Source: Actinomadura syzygii (lineage in GTDB: Bacteria > Actinomycetota > Actinomycetes > Streptosporangiales > Streptosporangiaceae). From it: 64,000 nucleotides of DNA. The translations under genes were made by a program, and so were the position numbers. The stretch covers positions 45,753 through 109,752 of the forward strand of contig NZ_VSFF01000021.1 in the NCBI RefSeq assembly GCF_008085905.1. Direction: 5' to 3'. Shown in pieces: positions 35,306 to 43,798 of the stretch; the stretch's first letter is position 1; every line of letters starts with the position of its first letter. The notes beneath the pieces were generated by a model. The model was not told the DNA's origin. It searched no databases and saw only the letters and a list, made by a program, of their open reading frames with translations.

Positions 35306-35632
35306 ATGACCGCACTCATCACCCGCGACGAACTCAAGACGGCGATCGACGCTGGCGCCGTGACCGTCATCGACGCGCTGGGCGGCGAGTACTACGCAAA
35401 GCAGCATCTGCCCGGTGCCATTGCACTGATCCGCGACGATGTCGACACCCAGGCCCCCACCCTGCTCCCCGACCTCAATGCCGCGATCATCACCTACTGC
35501 TCCAACCCGGCGTGCCCCAACAGCGGACAGGTCGCCGACCGGCTCACCGCCCTCGGCTACACCAACGTCCGCAAGTACCGCGAGGGCATCCAGGACTGGA
35601 TCGAAGCCGGACTCCCGATCGAACCTGCCTGA
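35306..35632 (+). CDS. single-domain rhodanese-like protein
   Basis: A 108-residue rhodanese domain: AVTVIDALGGEYYAKQHLPG (CH2A-type start with H34), then the active loop TYCSNPACPNSGQ with Cys65 as sulfur acceptor and a second Cys70, and VRKYREGIQDWIEAGLPI at the C-terminus. ATG 35306 follows TGGAGG. It carries persulfide in thiosulfate- or persulfide-handling. The broken TetR-type regulator opposite and the palindrome between suggest it was inducible and is now possibly constitutive. Confidence 0.88.
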   Translation: MTALITRDELKTAIDAGAVTVIDALGGEYYAKQHLPGAIALIRDDVDTQAPTLLPDLNAAIITYCSNPACPNSGQVADRLTALGYTNVRKYREGIQDWIEAGLPIEPA

Positions 35633-35699
35633 TCTCCATCCGGGGAAGGGGCACTGCGAGAAGCCTTGCCCCTCCCCCAGGAGAGGCACGTCTCTGCGC

Positions 35700-36563
35700 C
35701 ACAGGCCAAGCATTGAGGACCGCATCGCCACAGGCGCCGCCTTGCTCAGCGAGCCTCCATGGATCCAATTCGCCGCACTCGTGCCCGCGCGGCCCGACTA
35801 CGACCCGGGCCACCCTCTGGATTGCCACCGGCGACGGATCAGTGACCCGGATCGTCTTCGACAAGTTGCTGCAGCTCCTGCGGTTCGGCTGCTCATACGA
35901 GGCGATCGCCGACGCGACCTGCTCGGCGAGCACGATCCGCAAGCGTCGCGGTGAGTGGATCCGGCGCAGTATCTTCGCCCGGCTCAAGCAGATCGCGCTG
36001 GCCTCCTACGACCAGATCATCGGCCTCTTGCTCGACCAGATCGCCATCGACGGCTCCATCACCAAGGCTCCCGGCGGTGGCCACGCCGCCGGACGCCCCC
36101 GGTCGACCGCGGCAAAACAGGGTCTGAAGCGTTCGGGGATGACAGACGGTTACGGCGTCCCTCTAGGCCGCGTCCTGGCGGGGCCAACCGCCACGATTCC
36201 CCGCGGCTCGCCCCGACCCTGGACCGGCTGGAAGACTTGGGCCCGCTGCCCCAGGACATCACCGTGCACCTGAACGCTGGCTACGATTCAGACAAGACCC
36301 GCACCCTGCTCCAAGAGCGCAGACTGGATGGTCGGAGAGCGCATAAGGGCGGCAAGGCACCGATCCAGGCAAGCCACAGGTGGCACGTCGAACGCACCTA
36401 CGCCTGGCAGAACGCCTTCCACCGCATCGCCCGCTGCTACGAGCGCCGCACTACTGTCTCGACGCCTTCTTCGACCTCGCCGACACGGCCATCACCGTCC
36501 GTGGCCTGATCCGACAGGCATGGATCACCCACCGCTGGGACCAACACCCAAACCGCCGACCAT
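35700..36563 (+). mobile_element. IS5-family insertion sequence, transposase decayed
   Basis: Transposase segments follow one another in at least three frames: SEPPWIQFAALVPARPDYDP, then IVFDKLLQLLRFGCSYEAIA, QIAIDGSITKAPGGG, KQGLKRSGMTDGYGVPLGRV, VHLNAGYDSDKTRTLLQERR, WHVERTYAWQNAFHRIARCY and finally DAFFDLADTAITVRGLIRQA. These are in correct IS5-family order and include the DDE-type surroundings. Several frameshifts make it inactive. It lies between the rhodanese gene and the BtuF-like gene. I could not define terminal inverted repeats. Confidence 0.85.
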
Positions 36564-36630
36564 CAACGCGCCTATCTGCACAGTCTCTCAGTTGCCGGGG
36601 CGGGGTGTCCGATCGTCCGCGGACCCGGTC

Positions 36631-37512
36631 TCAGATCAGGCGGTGCGCCTCCTCCTCGCAGACCGGGTCGCCGACGGCCACGCCGTGCAGGACGTGGGCG
36701 AGGACCTCCGCTCCGCGCACCACCCGCGGACCGGGACGGTTGAAGTGGGCGGGCCCGTCCAGGACCCAGACCTGCTCGGCCCGCCCCCGCCAGTCGTCCG
36801 GCCTGGTCTCGGCCCTGGTCCGCTCCGGCCTGAAACCGCACGGCATCAGCAAGATCACGTCCGGACGGGCGGCGTCGAGCCGGTCGGTCGTCATTGGCCC
36901 GGTGTGCTCACCCGGCGAAGCGAGCAGCGGTTCCCCGCCCGCCGCGCTGACCTGCTCGGGCACCCAGTGCCCGGCGGGCCACAGCGGATCCAGCCACTCG
37001 ACCGCCGCCACCCGAGGCCGCGCGGCACCGGACACCGCCTCACGCACTCGGACGAGACGTTCCCGCAGTCCGCGCGCCCTGTCCGCGGCGGTTTCGGGGA
37101 CATCCAAGATCTTGCCCACCTCGACCAGGGTGTCGAGGACGTCCGGCAACGTCCGCGGTTCCAGGCTGACGACCCGGGGCCCGGCGTCCAGAACGCGCAG
37201 CACGCCCGCCGCCTTCCGGTAGGAGACCGCGCACACCTCGCACAGATCCTGCGTCAGCACCACGTCCGGGGCAAGGTCGGCCAGCAGCTCCGCGTCCAGG
37301 GTGTACAGCCCGGAACCCCGGTGGGCCACCGCCCCGGAGATCTCCCGGCTGGACAGGTCACCGACGTCGAAGCCCGCGGCGGTGACGACGGGCACGCCCG
37401 CGACCGCGTCCGGCGGCCAGTCGCACTCATGCGTGCGCCCCACCAGGTCAGCGGCCAGCCCCAGCTCCGCGACGATGTCGGTGGCGGCAGGCAGCAACGA
37501 CACGATCCGCAT
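36631..37512 (-). CDS. cobalamin-binding protein (BtuF-like)
   Basis: A 293-residue periplasmic-binding-protein fold without a visible signal peptide. It starts MRIVSLLPAATDIVAELGLA and continues LVGRTHECDWPP, SGLYTLDAELLADLAPDVVL, TQDLCEVCAVSY and VVSLEPRTLPDVLDT. VAAVEWLDPLWPAGHWVPEQ and GEHTGPMTTDRLDAARPDVI follow. These match actinobacterial BtuF-like cobalamin-binding proteins. ATG 37512 is divergent from the riboswitch-driven toroid gene. Lack of a signal peptide leaves its location unclear; no BtuC/D genes are adjacent. Confidence 0.85.
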   Translation of the reverse strand: MRIVSLLPAATDIVAELGLAADLVGRTHECDWPPDAVAGVPVVTAAGFDVGDLSSREISGAVAHRGSGLYTLDAELLADLAPDVVLTQDLCEVCAVSYRKAAGVLRVLDAGPRVVSLEPRTLPDVLDTLVEVGKILDVPETAADRARGLRERLVRVREAVSGAARPRVAAVEWLDPLWPAGHWVPEQVSAAGGEPLLASPGEHTGPMTTDRLDAARPDVILLMPCGFRPERTRAETRPDDWRGRAEQVWVLDGPAHFNRPGPRVVRGAEVLAHVLHGVAVGDPVCEEEAHRLI

Positions 37513-37604
37513 ACCCCGACCTCAGAGCGGCCGACGTCACCCCCGACCGGTTCCGGACATGGAGCCCGACGTCCGGTCTGCATAAGCTCTCAGGGACAAA
37601 TTCA

Positions 37605-37700
37605 TACGCGTCCTGGTGGGGGGAAGCCGGTCCGAAGCCGGCGCTGACCCGCAACCGTAGGCGGCCCCCAAGCCGCGAGCCGGAATGCCCCGCCAGGGTG
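37605..37700 (+). promoter_or_regulatory. cobalamin riboswitch 3 (secreted toroid gene)
   Basis: Sequence GGGGGAAGCCGGTCCGAAGC, then CGGCGCTGACCCGCAACCGT and, after a GGCGGC/GCCGC stem, the B12-box variant GAGCCGGAATGCCCCGCC. This is the cobalamin riboswitch form common in streptomycete-type genomes. It ends about 110 bp before ATG 37809. The secreted toroid protein should be made only when cobalamin is scarce. Confidence 0.88.
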
Positions 37701-37808
37701 CCGTCGACTCCTACTGCCGTGGTCTGCAGGACAGAGTCAGGATCGCCCGGCCATCGCGCCGGGCGGATTCGCGGCGGCTATCGCGACTCGAGCGAAGGGC
37801 CCCCTTTC

Positions 37809-38930
37809 ATGCACATCGCCGTTCGGCGCTTGCTCGTCCCCCTCACTGCCGGAGCCGTCGCCTTCACGGGCCTGACGGCACCCGCACAAGCCGCACCGCA
37901 AGCCTCAGGGAAGAACGCCGCCAAATGGCAGGCGACGCAACTCGACGCCCACGGACGCATCTACAACGACCAGTTTGACTTCACTGATTGGGGGCTGACG
38001 GTCGACACCCTCATCGCCCTGAAGGCAACCGGAGCGAGACCGCAGATCGCCGAGAAGTCGACCGCCTATGTCGCCGCTCACGTGCGCTCGTACAACAGCC
38101 TCGACGACTGGGGCCAGCCGGGAGTCCGCTTCTCTGGCGCGACCGGCAAACTCCTCTACCTCGCCGTGGCGACCAGGTCGAACCCGCGGAACTTCGGCGG
38201 CTTCGATCTGCGCGCCGAATCACTGGCCCTCATGACGACCTCAGGAGCCGACAAGGGCCGGTTCCAGGACCAGGGCACCACCGATTACAGCAATACCTTC
38301 GGGCAATCGTTCAACGTCCTCGGCCTGACACGGTCCGGGGGCGTCCCGAACGACGCGGTGAAATACCTGGTCAAGCAGCAATGCGATGTCGGCGGGTTCC
38401 GGCTCTACCCCGACGCTGTCGCGACCGCCTGCGATCAGGCCACCGACCCGGTCTTGGATCCCGATTCGACCGCGATGGCGGTCCAGTCCCTGCTCGCCGC
38501 CTCCAAAGCGGGAAACAAGGCAGCGGGCCGCGCCGCGCGCAAGGGCGCGCTTTGGCTCTTGCGGCAGCAGGCCGCGGACGGATCCGTCCAGGGATCGGGC
38601 CCGACGGCCGCCCCCAACACCAACAGCACCGGCCTGGCAGGACAGGCACTTCGCGCCGTCGGCCAATCGGGCCTGGTGGGCGGGGCGAACGCCCAAAAAC
38701 TCCGAGCCGGTGCCGCCAAGGCGGGCCGCTGGGTCCAGGCGCTGCAATTGACCAGCAACAACGCAGGCCAAGCCGGTGGTGACATCGGAGCCATCGCCTA
38801 CGACCAGACGGCCCTCACCGACGCACAGCAGAACGGCATCACCGCGGCGAACCGCGACCAATGGCGCCGAGCCACCCCGCAGGCACTGCTCGTCCTGGCC
38901 CGCACCGGCCTCGACGACATCGGCGAATAA
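37809..38930 (+). CDS. secreted single alpha-toroid protein, intrinsic-factor-like
   Basis: A 373-residue exported protein with signal peptide (LLVPLTAGAVAFTGL, APAQA cleavage near residue 29) and one alpha/alpha-toroid (35-370). It is a clear paralog of toroid 1 in the 971-residue protein: NPRNFGGFDLRAESLALM, GADKGRFQD, SNTFGQSFNVLGLTR, LVKQQCDVGGFRLY and PNTNSTGLAGQALRAVG (269-285). The last motif recalls STGLAMQAL of intrinsic factor. It has no membrane anchor, so it would be released or bind a surface partner. ATG 37809 lies downstream of riboswitch 3. Corrinoid binding is inferred from regulation plus motif. Confidence 0.85.
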   Translation: MHIAVRRLLVPLTAGAVAFTGLTAPAQAAPQASGKNAAKWQATQLDAHGRIYNDQFDFTDWGLTVDTLIALKATGARPQIAEKSTAYVAAHVRSYNSLDDWGQPGVRFSGATGKLLYLAVATRSNPRNFGGFDLRAESLALMTTSGADKGRFQDQGTTDYSNTFGQSFNVLGLTRSGGVPNDAVKYLVKQQCDVGGFRLYPDAVATACDQATDPVLDPDSTAMAVQSLLAASKAGNKAAGRAARKGALWLLRQQAADGSVQGSGPTAAPNTNSTGLAGQALRAVGQSGLVGGANAQKLRAGAAKAGRWVQALQLTSNNAGQAGGDIGAIAYDQTALTDAQQNGITAANRDQWRRATPQALLVLARTGLDDIGE

Positions 38931-39089
38931 AGGCGCCAGCGATGCCGCGCGTATTCCGAGATAGGTCAGCATTGACCCGCTACTGATTCCTTCGGTCGGC
39001 CTCGGCTGATCAAGGTTGCGAACACCATGGCAGGCTCCCTCCAGATGCCGATCCGGTGACGGTGGAAGAGGAGATCCGCCCTCGTACCT

Positions 39090-40014
39090 GAGCGCACCCC
39101 GGACCGACACCGTCGAGCTGTGGTGCGCCGCCGCCTACCGGACGCGGAGGGCGTTCGGCGGCCGCGTGGTGGTCGAGCTGCACGATTGCTCGATGATCGA
39201 GAACACCACTGCGGTCGCCGACGCCGCCCGTCCGGCCACGACCGGTACACGGCCGGGTTCCGCACGTTCGCCGATGGCATCAGCCCCGAGGCCAAGCAAC
39301 AGCGGTTCTGCGAACTCGCCGGGAAGCTGCCCGACCTCCAGCACGCCGAGGTCACCGGACCGATCGTGATCGCCAGGCTGGAGGAGGCCCCGATCACCGG
39401 AGGGGAGCCTCTGATGCTGCGCTCACCCGTCCCCGCCGCCGACAAGAGGCAAGCCAAGCGATCCGACGCACGGGTTCGAGGGTGTGTACGTCCCAGGCGT
39501 GGTCGTCTCCACCAGCCTCGGGCTGCCCGACATCGAAAAGCCCCTCCTCGAGACCGTCCCGCGCGCCCAGGCTGCGTCGCCCGCGTCACCGACCCGCCAG
39601 CCCTCGTGGGCTCCGATATCGGCTCGCCGAACCACTTAAACGCCGCCCGCACCGTTCAACGCCTGGAGGAGGTCAGATTGGCAGCCTGCCACATGGAGGC
39701 GCACGCCAGCCCCAAGCACCGCGGTCACATCGTCGGCAAGACTGTCGTCGGCCCGCCCGAGGCGCGACCCAGACTCGTCGTCTGCGTCCGCTCCGACGTT
39801 CGCGGCAACGGCGGGCTCGACGCCGTCACCGACCGAGCCATGGCGCCCGCCGACGTAGGCGCCAACATGACCGAGTTCGGCACGTCTACCTCGCTCACCA
39901 TGACACCCTGCGCGACCTGAGCGTCAACGTGGTGGCTGATCCCGTCACCCTGCTGCGTCTAGCCATGGACACCGTCACCGACGCGCGCGCCACGATCGCC
40001 GCCAACGGCACCTA
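39090..40014 (+). pseudogene. multi-frame decayed gene, family not recognised
   Basis: Protein-like segments appear in order but in changing frames: ELWCAAAYRTRRAFGGRVVV, FADGISPEAKQQRFCELAGK, VTGPIVIARLEEAPITGGEP, then FEGVYVPGVVVSTSLGLPDI, RLEEVRLAACHMEAH, RHRGHIVGKTVVGPPEARPR, and HVYLAHHDTLRDLSVNVVAD ending at TAG 40012-40014. Codon bias is strong throughout. At least three frameshifts separate them. The intact ancestor would be about 300 residues. I cannot name the family. Confidence 0.5.
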
Positions 40015-40088
40015 GGCCGCGCTCGTCGACCGAATGCAGAGCCACGCCGAGTTGTCTGACCCGCCCGCTTCCTGCATCCCGTTGAGCG

Positions 40089-40160
40089 CTAGGGCCCTAG
40101 GGCCCTAGGGGCCGCCGTTCGATCAGGCCCTAGGGCCCCATGCTCCGATCGGGCCCTAGG
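40089..40160. repeat. cluster of GGGCCCTAG palindromic repeats
   Basis: CTAGGGCCCTAGGGCCCTAG, CCCTAGGGCCCC and GGGCCCTAGGA occur within 72 bp. Units are interlocking palindromes (GGGCCC, CCTAGG) with about 8-bp periodicity in the first block. The cluster lies about 90 bp upstream of the secreted-protein gene at 40252. It could bind a regulator or simply be a simple-sequence expansion. Confidence 0.6.
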
Positions 40161-40251
40161 ACTCTGATTACCACTGTTTTCCAACAGTATTTTGACTGAT
40201 CAATGGAACGCAACAAAACGTGCGCTCCGGACATCGAAAGGGATGGGTTCA

Positions 40252-40824
40252 ATGCGTAAACCCCGCAAGGTTGTGCAAGTCGTCGCCATCGCGACATGCG
40301 CCACCGGACTGGGTGCTGCCGGCCTGACGTCAGCTCTCTCTCACCAGACCACAGGCTCGGCTGCCAAGGTCGCGAATGTGGCCCCGGCCGCGGCGAAGGC
40401 ACCGGCGTCCTCCGACCTCGCGGCGGCGCAGAAGGCGGCCCGCGGCGCCGGGTCCAAAATGATGAAGAACAAGGCCACCGGCAAGTGCCTGCGGGCCTAT
40501 GCGGGTGACCTCAAGCTCGCCAAGTGCAACCGTAACGACGATTTCCAGTATCTCGGCCAATGGGCCTCCAAGATGTACTTCCCCAACACCGGCTGCGCGT
40601 CGGCGAACATCCGCACCTGGGACGTCCGGATAGAGAGCTGCGCCAATCCCCCCACTCGCGGTTACGGCTTCAACTGGGCCCTCCTGTGGGAGGTCCGCTC
40701 CTACAACACTGTCGGGAACACCGACGGCTGCTACCTGGAAGGCGGCAACAAGGGCAACTTCGTCCGCTGCTCCCCCGGCTACACGGGCGACAGCAAGAAG
40801 TGGCAGTGGGGCCTCTGGGGGTGA
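40252..40824 (+). CDS. small secreted Cys-containing protein
   Basis: A 190-residue exported protein. Signal peptide: RKPRKVVQVVAIATCATGLG then AAGLTSA. The mature part has an Ala-rich start followed by a compact domain with about five Cys: MKNKATGKCLRAYAGDLKLA, KCNRNDDFQYLGQWAS, NTGCASANIRTWDVRIESCA, DGCYLEGGNKGNFVRC and KKWQWGLWG. The pattern (GKCL... DDFQYLGQW ... KWQW) is reminiscent of ricin-type beta-trefoil repeats, but is not a full match. ATG 40252 follows AAAGGG; ATG 40243 is an alternative. Role unknown, perhaps a secreted lectin-like or inhibitor protein. Confidence 0.75.
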   Translation: MRKPRKVVQVVAIATCATGLGAAGLTSALSHQTTGSAAKVANVAPAAAKAPASSDLAAAQKAARGAGSKMMKNKATGKCLRAYAGDLKLAKCNRNDDFQYLGQWASKMYFPNTGCASANIRTWDVRIESCANPPTRGYGFNWALLWEVRSYNTVGNTDGCYLEGGNKGNFVRCSPGYTGDSKKWQWGLWG

Positions 40825-41039
40825 GCCCTGACCGCCGCATCTTCACCCGGTCACGGCTTGATCGAAGGCCGCACTTGCTCTCCCGGTGCGGAGGTTGACT
40901 GGTCAAGGTGGTTGGGTGAACGGGCCGGCTGAGGGTGTAGGGCACCGGTGACGTGGCCAGACATCGCTCAAGACAGCGGGATGACCGATGCGCCGATAGT
41001 CTTTCGGCCACCACATCGCGGTGGCGCGGCCATGACCCG

Positions 41040-41082
41040 ACGCCTCGTTCTGCATCGCTTTCGGCGATGCAGAACGAGGCGT
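41040..41082. terminator. perfect 19-bp hairpin
   Basis: ACGCCTCGTTCTGCATCGC (41040-41058) and GCGATGCAGAACGAGGCGT (41064-41082) pair without mismatch around a TTTCG loop. No T tract follows. It is 215 bp past the secreted-protein gene in an otherwise empty stretch (40825-41226). It could be that gene's terminator or an element end. Confidence 0.5.
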
Positions 41083-41226
41083 TTCGTCAGTTGCGGCGTG
41101 TCGCCGTCAGGGAGCTATGACTGCCGGTCGTGATGGCACTAAGCATCCCCACACGGGCCACATCGCGTGGGCCAGCCCAGACAATAAGGAAGCCACCCTC
41201 ATAGGCGTTCCGGCACGCTAAGACAC

Positions 41227-41520
41227 GTGACCAGTCAATCGAGCGGCAACGTAACCGATTTTACGCAGATGGCCCACCCCGAGGGCCGTAGCAGCCCCGG
41301 CCATGTGAAGCACCAACATGTAGTTTCGCAAGTTCTACTAAAGCGGTGGGCTATACCGGGACCGAGGAGCAAGGGGTGGTTCCTCGCCAATTTTGACCCC
41401 GACTCCCTCACAGGAAAAGAAACTCAAGTCGCCAAAAGCGTGTGCGTATGACGAGGACTATGTGCCCGTCGAATCTGCCGCGACCGAGGCCGCTCTGGCA
41501 AACGACCGAGTACAAGGTTC
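41227..41520 (+). pseudogene. DUF4238-like protein, truncated and frameshifted
   Basis: The N-terminal part reads GHVKHQHVVSQVLLKRWAIP then GWFLANFDPDSLTGKETQVA, like the opening of DUF4238 proteins (H-x-V-x-x-x-x-L-x-x-F/W). A frame change near 41440 follows; the continuation YDEDYVPVESAATEA and then LWQTTEYKVHGVFAA appear in two further frames. The rest is absent and GNAT sequence follows. GTG 41227 has no clear ribosome site. Confidence 0.6.
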
Positions 41521-41619
41521 ACGGAGTCTTTGCAGCGCAAGCACATCCTGCGGGCCACGGCCCTGGTCGCTGCCTCCGCCACCGGGCCCGACCATCCCGG
41601 TGGGTACTCCTGGGGACCA

Positions 41620-41887
41620 ACCCCCGACTCATCATGTCCACTGGCTCGCCGTTTCCGGACACGCACGCGGCTAGGGCATCGGCCGCGCCCTGATGCCGGC
41701 CGCGATGCACTCTTTCATCCAAGGCCCCGCAGCCATCGAGGTAGCGACCTTCGGCGCCGATCACCCCGGCGCCGCCGAAAGCGGCGCCCGGCTCTTCTGC
41801 GAACGCCTCGGATTCACCGCCGCAGAAGCAACGGCCCCAGACCCCGAGGGCGGCTCTCGCCAGAATTATCGCAAGACCCTCCCCTGA
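41620..41887 (+). pseudogene. GNAT acetyltransferase C-terminal remnant with in-frame stop
   Basis: One frame reads HVHWLAVSGHARG, then TAG (41672-41674), then GIGRALMPAAMHSFIQGPAA, EVATFGADHPGAAESGARLF and CERLGFTAAEATAPDPEGGS. HARG-stop-GIGRALM is the acetyl-CoA-binding loop (R-G-x-G-I-G) broken by a nonsense codon. The N-terminal half is missing and replaced by DUF4238 remnants. Confidence 0.75.
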
Positions 41888-42300
41888 AGCAGGGAACCAA
41901 GCTCTGCATGACCCGTACTCCGCTCTGCACATCAGTCAGTACGCCGACACGTGTCTACCTCATCGTTCACAAGGCCGACCAAAGGTGATGCCGGCCGAGT
42001 TACCTCAAGTGACCTCCAGTACATGCCGGTGGCAGGTCGGCCGCATCGGGCGGGTCAGGATGCCGACTGGCGATGTTGGGCATGCACGAACTGGTCGGTC
42101 CGCAGCCAGTCCCCGCCGTCCTCTGGTCTGTGCACGATGGAGTCAAGCACGCCCCCGCATCGTCCGATCCGCCTGTCGGCAAGCCTCGAGACCAGGGGCG
42201 CGTCGACCGTGAGCGCCACCACCAGGCGCACCTGCGTCTACTTGCCCGTCGTTCCTGTCCGGCGCGGCCCGGAATGTGTGGAGGGTCGGCTCATCGGTCG
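41888..42300. other. 413-bp stretch without a recognisable gene
   Basis: Open frames here are short, lack ribosome sites and resemble no family. It lies between the GNAT remnant and the 3' end of the sensor kinase gene. I see no hairpin or repeat of note. Confidence 0.4.
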
Positions 42301-43581
42301 TTAGGGGGTGCTGCCGTCGGGGCGGTGGAGGGGGAGTCGCAGGGTGAAGCGGGTGCCGGGTGTTTGGTCGGCGATGTGCAGGGTGCCGTGGTGGGCCAGG
42401 GCGATCTGGCGGGCGATGGCCAGTCCCAGGCCGGTGCCCCCGGGATCGGATCGGCGGGTGTCGGCGCCTCGGTAGAAGCGGTCGAAGACGTTCTCGCGTT
42501 CGCTGGCGGGGATGCCGGGGCCGTCGTCGGTGACGTCCATGACCGCGTGCTCGCCGTCTCGGGCGACGGTGACGTGGACGCGGCTCCGGGCGTGCCGTTC
42601 GGCGTTGTCGAGCAGGTTGTTCAACAATCGCGCGAGGCGGACGGGTGAGGCGTCCACCTCGACTCCGTCCTCGGCGTCGACGGTGACGGACACGTCGGGG
42701 AGCCGGTGGCTCTCGGCGCGGCGGGCGGTCTCGGTCCGGGCCAGGTGCGCCAGGTCGACCCGCTGCGTCCGCAACGGGGTGTTGGCCTCAAGACGGGCCA
42801 ACTCCAGCAGGTCGGAGACGATGTCGCCGATGCGCTCGGCGTCGTGCAGCGCGGCGTGCAGGATCTCTCGGGAATCGGCGTCGGGGTCGGTGAGGGCCGA
42901 TTCCAGGCGGGTCTGCAGTCCGGCGAGCGGACCACGAAGGTCATGGGAGGTGTCGGCGACCGCCTGCTGCTGGCGCCGCAGCGCCCGCCGCGCCGCCACC
43001 GCGGCTTGACGCTCGTGTTCCCTGGCGTCCCGCAGCCGCCGGTTGACCTCCTGCAACTCCCGGGCCCGCACGAACAACTCGGCCTCGATCGCCCTGGTCC
43101 GCGCAACCAGCGCCTCCGCCAGCGTGTCACCGCCCGCGTTGGCTCCGGTGTCGGTGTCGGTGTCGGCTTCGCGTAGCCGCTGGATGAACCCGGTCACCTC
43201 CTCGACCCGGTTGATGACCAGCGCCACTCCCCTGTCCGGCCCGAGGACCGGGGCGTTGAGGATGCTCCAGTACCGCTCATGAAAGGTCCCGGCCTGCTCC
43301 GGTTCCTCGGTGTCGTAACGCTGCAACGGCATGGTGTCGACCTCGGCCGCGGTCACCACCCGCTCCAACGACTCCCGCAACTGCTCGGCGCTGCGCCCCG
43401 ACCGCCCGCCCGGAAACACCTCGAACACATTCCGGCCGACCAGCCTCTCCCGCGACCAGCCCGTCAGCCGCTCGTAGGCGCCGTTGACCGCGACGTACTC
43501 CCACCCCGGCGACAGAATCGAAACCGCCACCGGCGACGCCTCGAACACAGCCGAGAAATCAACCTCCACCACCTTCCACAC
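42301..43581 (-). CDS. PAS-domain sensor histidine kinase, orphan
   Basis: A 426-residue soluble kinase. PAS domain at about 8-130 (FEASPVAVSILSPGWEYVAV, VNGAYERLTGWSRERLVGRN). Coiled-coil linker at about 160-205. HisKA: DTSHDLRGPLAGLQTRL with the phosphorylated His. HATPase: N box LLNNLLDNAERHARS, G1 VTDDGPGIP, F box VFDRFYRGAD, G2 GGTGLGLAIARQIA. It has no membrane helix, so it senses a cytoplasmic signal through PAS. GTG 43581 is taken; a GTG a few codons in is possible. No response regulator is adjacent. Confidence 0.88.
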   Translation of the reverse strand: MWKVVEVDFSAVFEASPVAVSILSPGWEYVAVNGAYERLTGWSRERLVGRNVFEVFPGGRSGRSAEQLRESLERVVTAAEVDTMPLQRYDTEEPEQAGTFHERYWSILNAPVLGPDRGVALVINRVEEVTGFIQRLREADTDTDTGANAGGDTLAEALVARTRAIEAELFVRARELQEVNRRLRDAREHERQAAVAARRALRRQQQAVADTSHDLRGPLAGLQTRLESALTDPDADSREILHAALHDAERIGDIVSDLLELARLEANTPLRTQRVDLAHLARTETARRAESHRLPDVSVTVDAEDGVEVDASPVRLARLLNNLLDNAERHARSRVHVTVARDGEHAVMDVTDDGPGIPASERENVFDRFYRGADTRRSDPGGTGLGLAIARQIALAHHGTLHIADQTPGTRFTLRLPLHRPDGSTP

Positions 43582-43798
43582 CTATCACCACCACAGTCAA
43601 TCGACCCCCATCAAGAGGTCGATCTCCCTGGCCAGGTGGATGGTCGAGAGACTCCCGGCCAGCGGCATCATCCACGGCGACGCCGACCAATACCCCGGGC
43701 ACGCACAGCATGCCAGCCGACCTCCGCGACTTCCTCAAGAAGCCCGTGCACCGGCTGCTAGCGCTACCCGAAGACACCTGAGCGAGCGGGGAGGCGCG

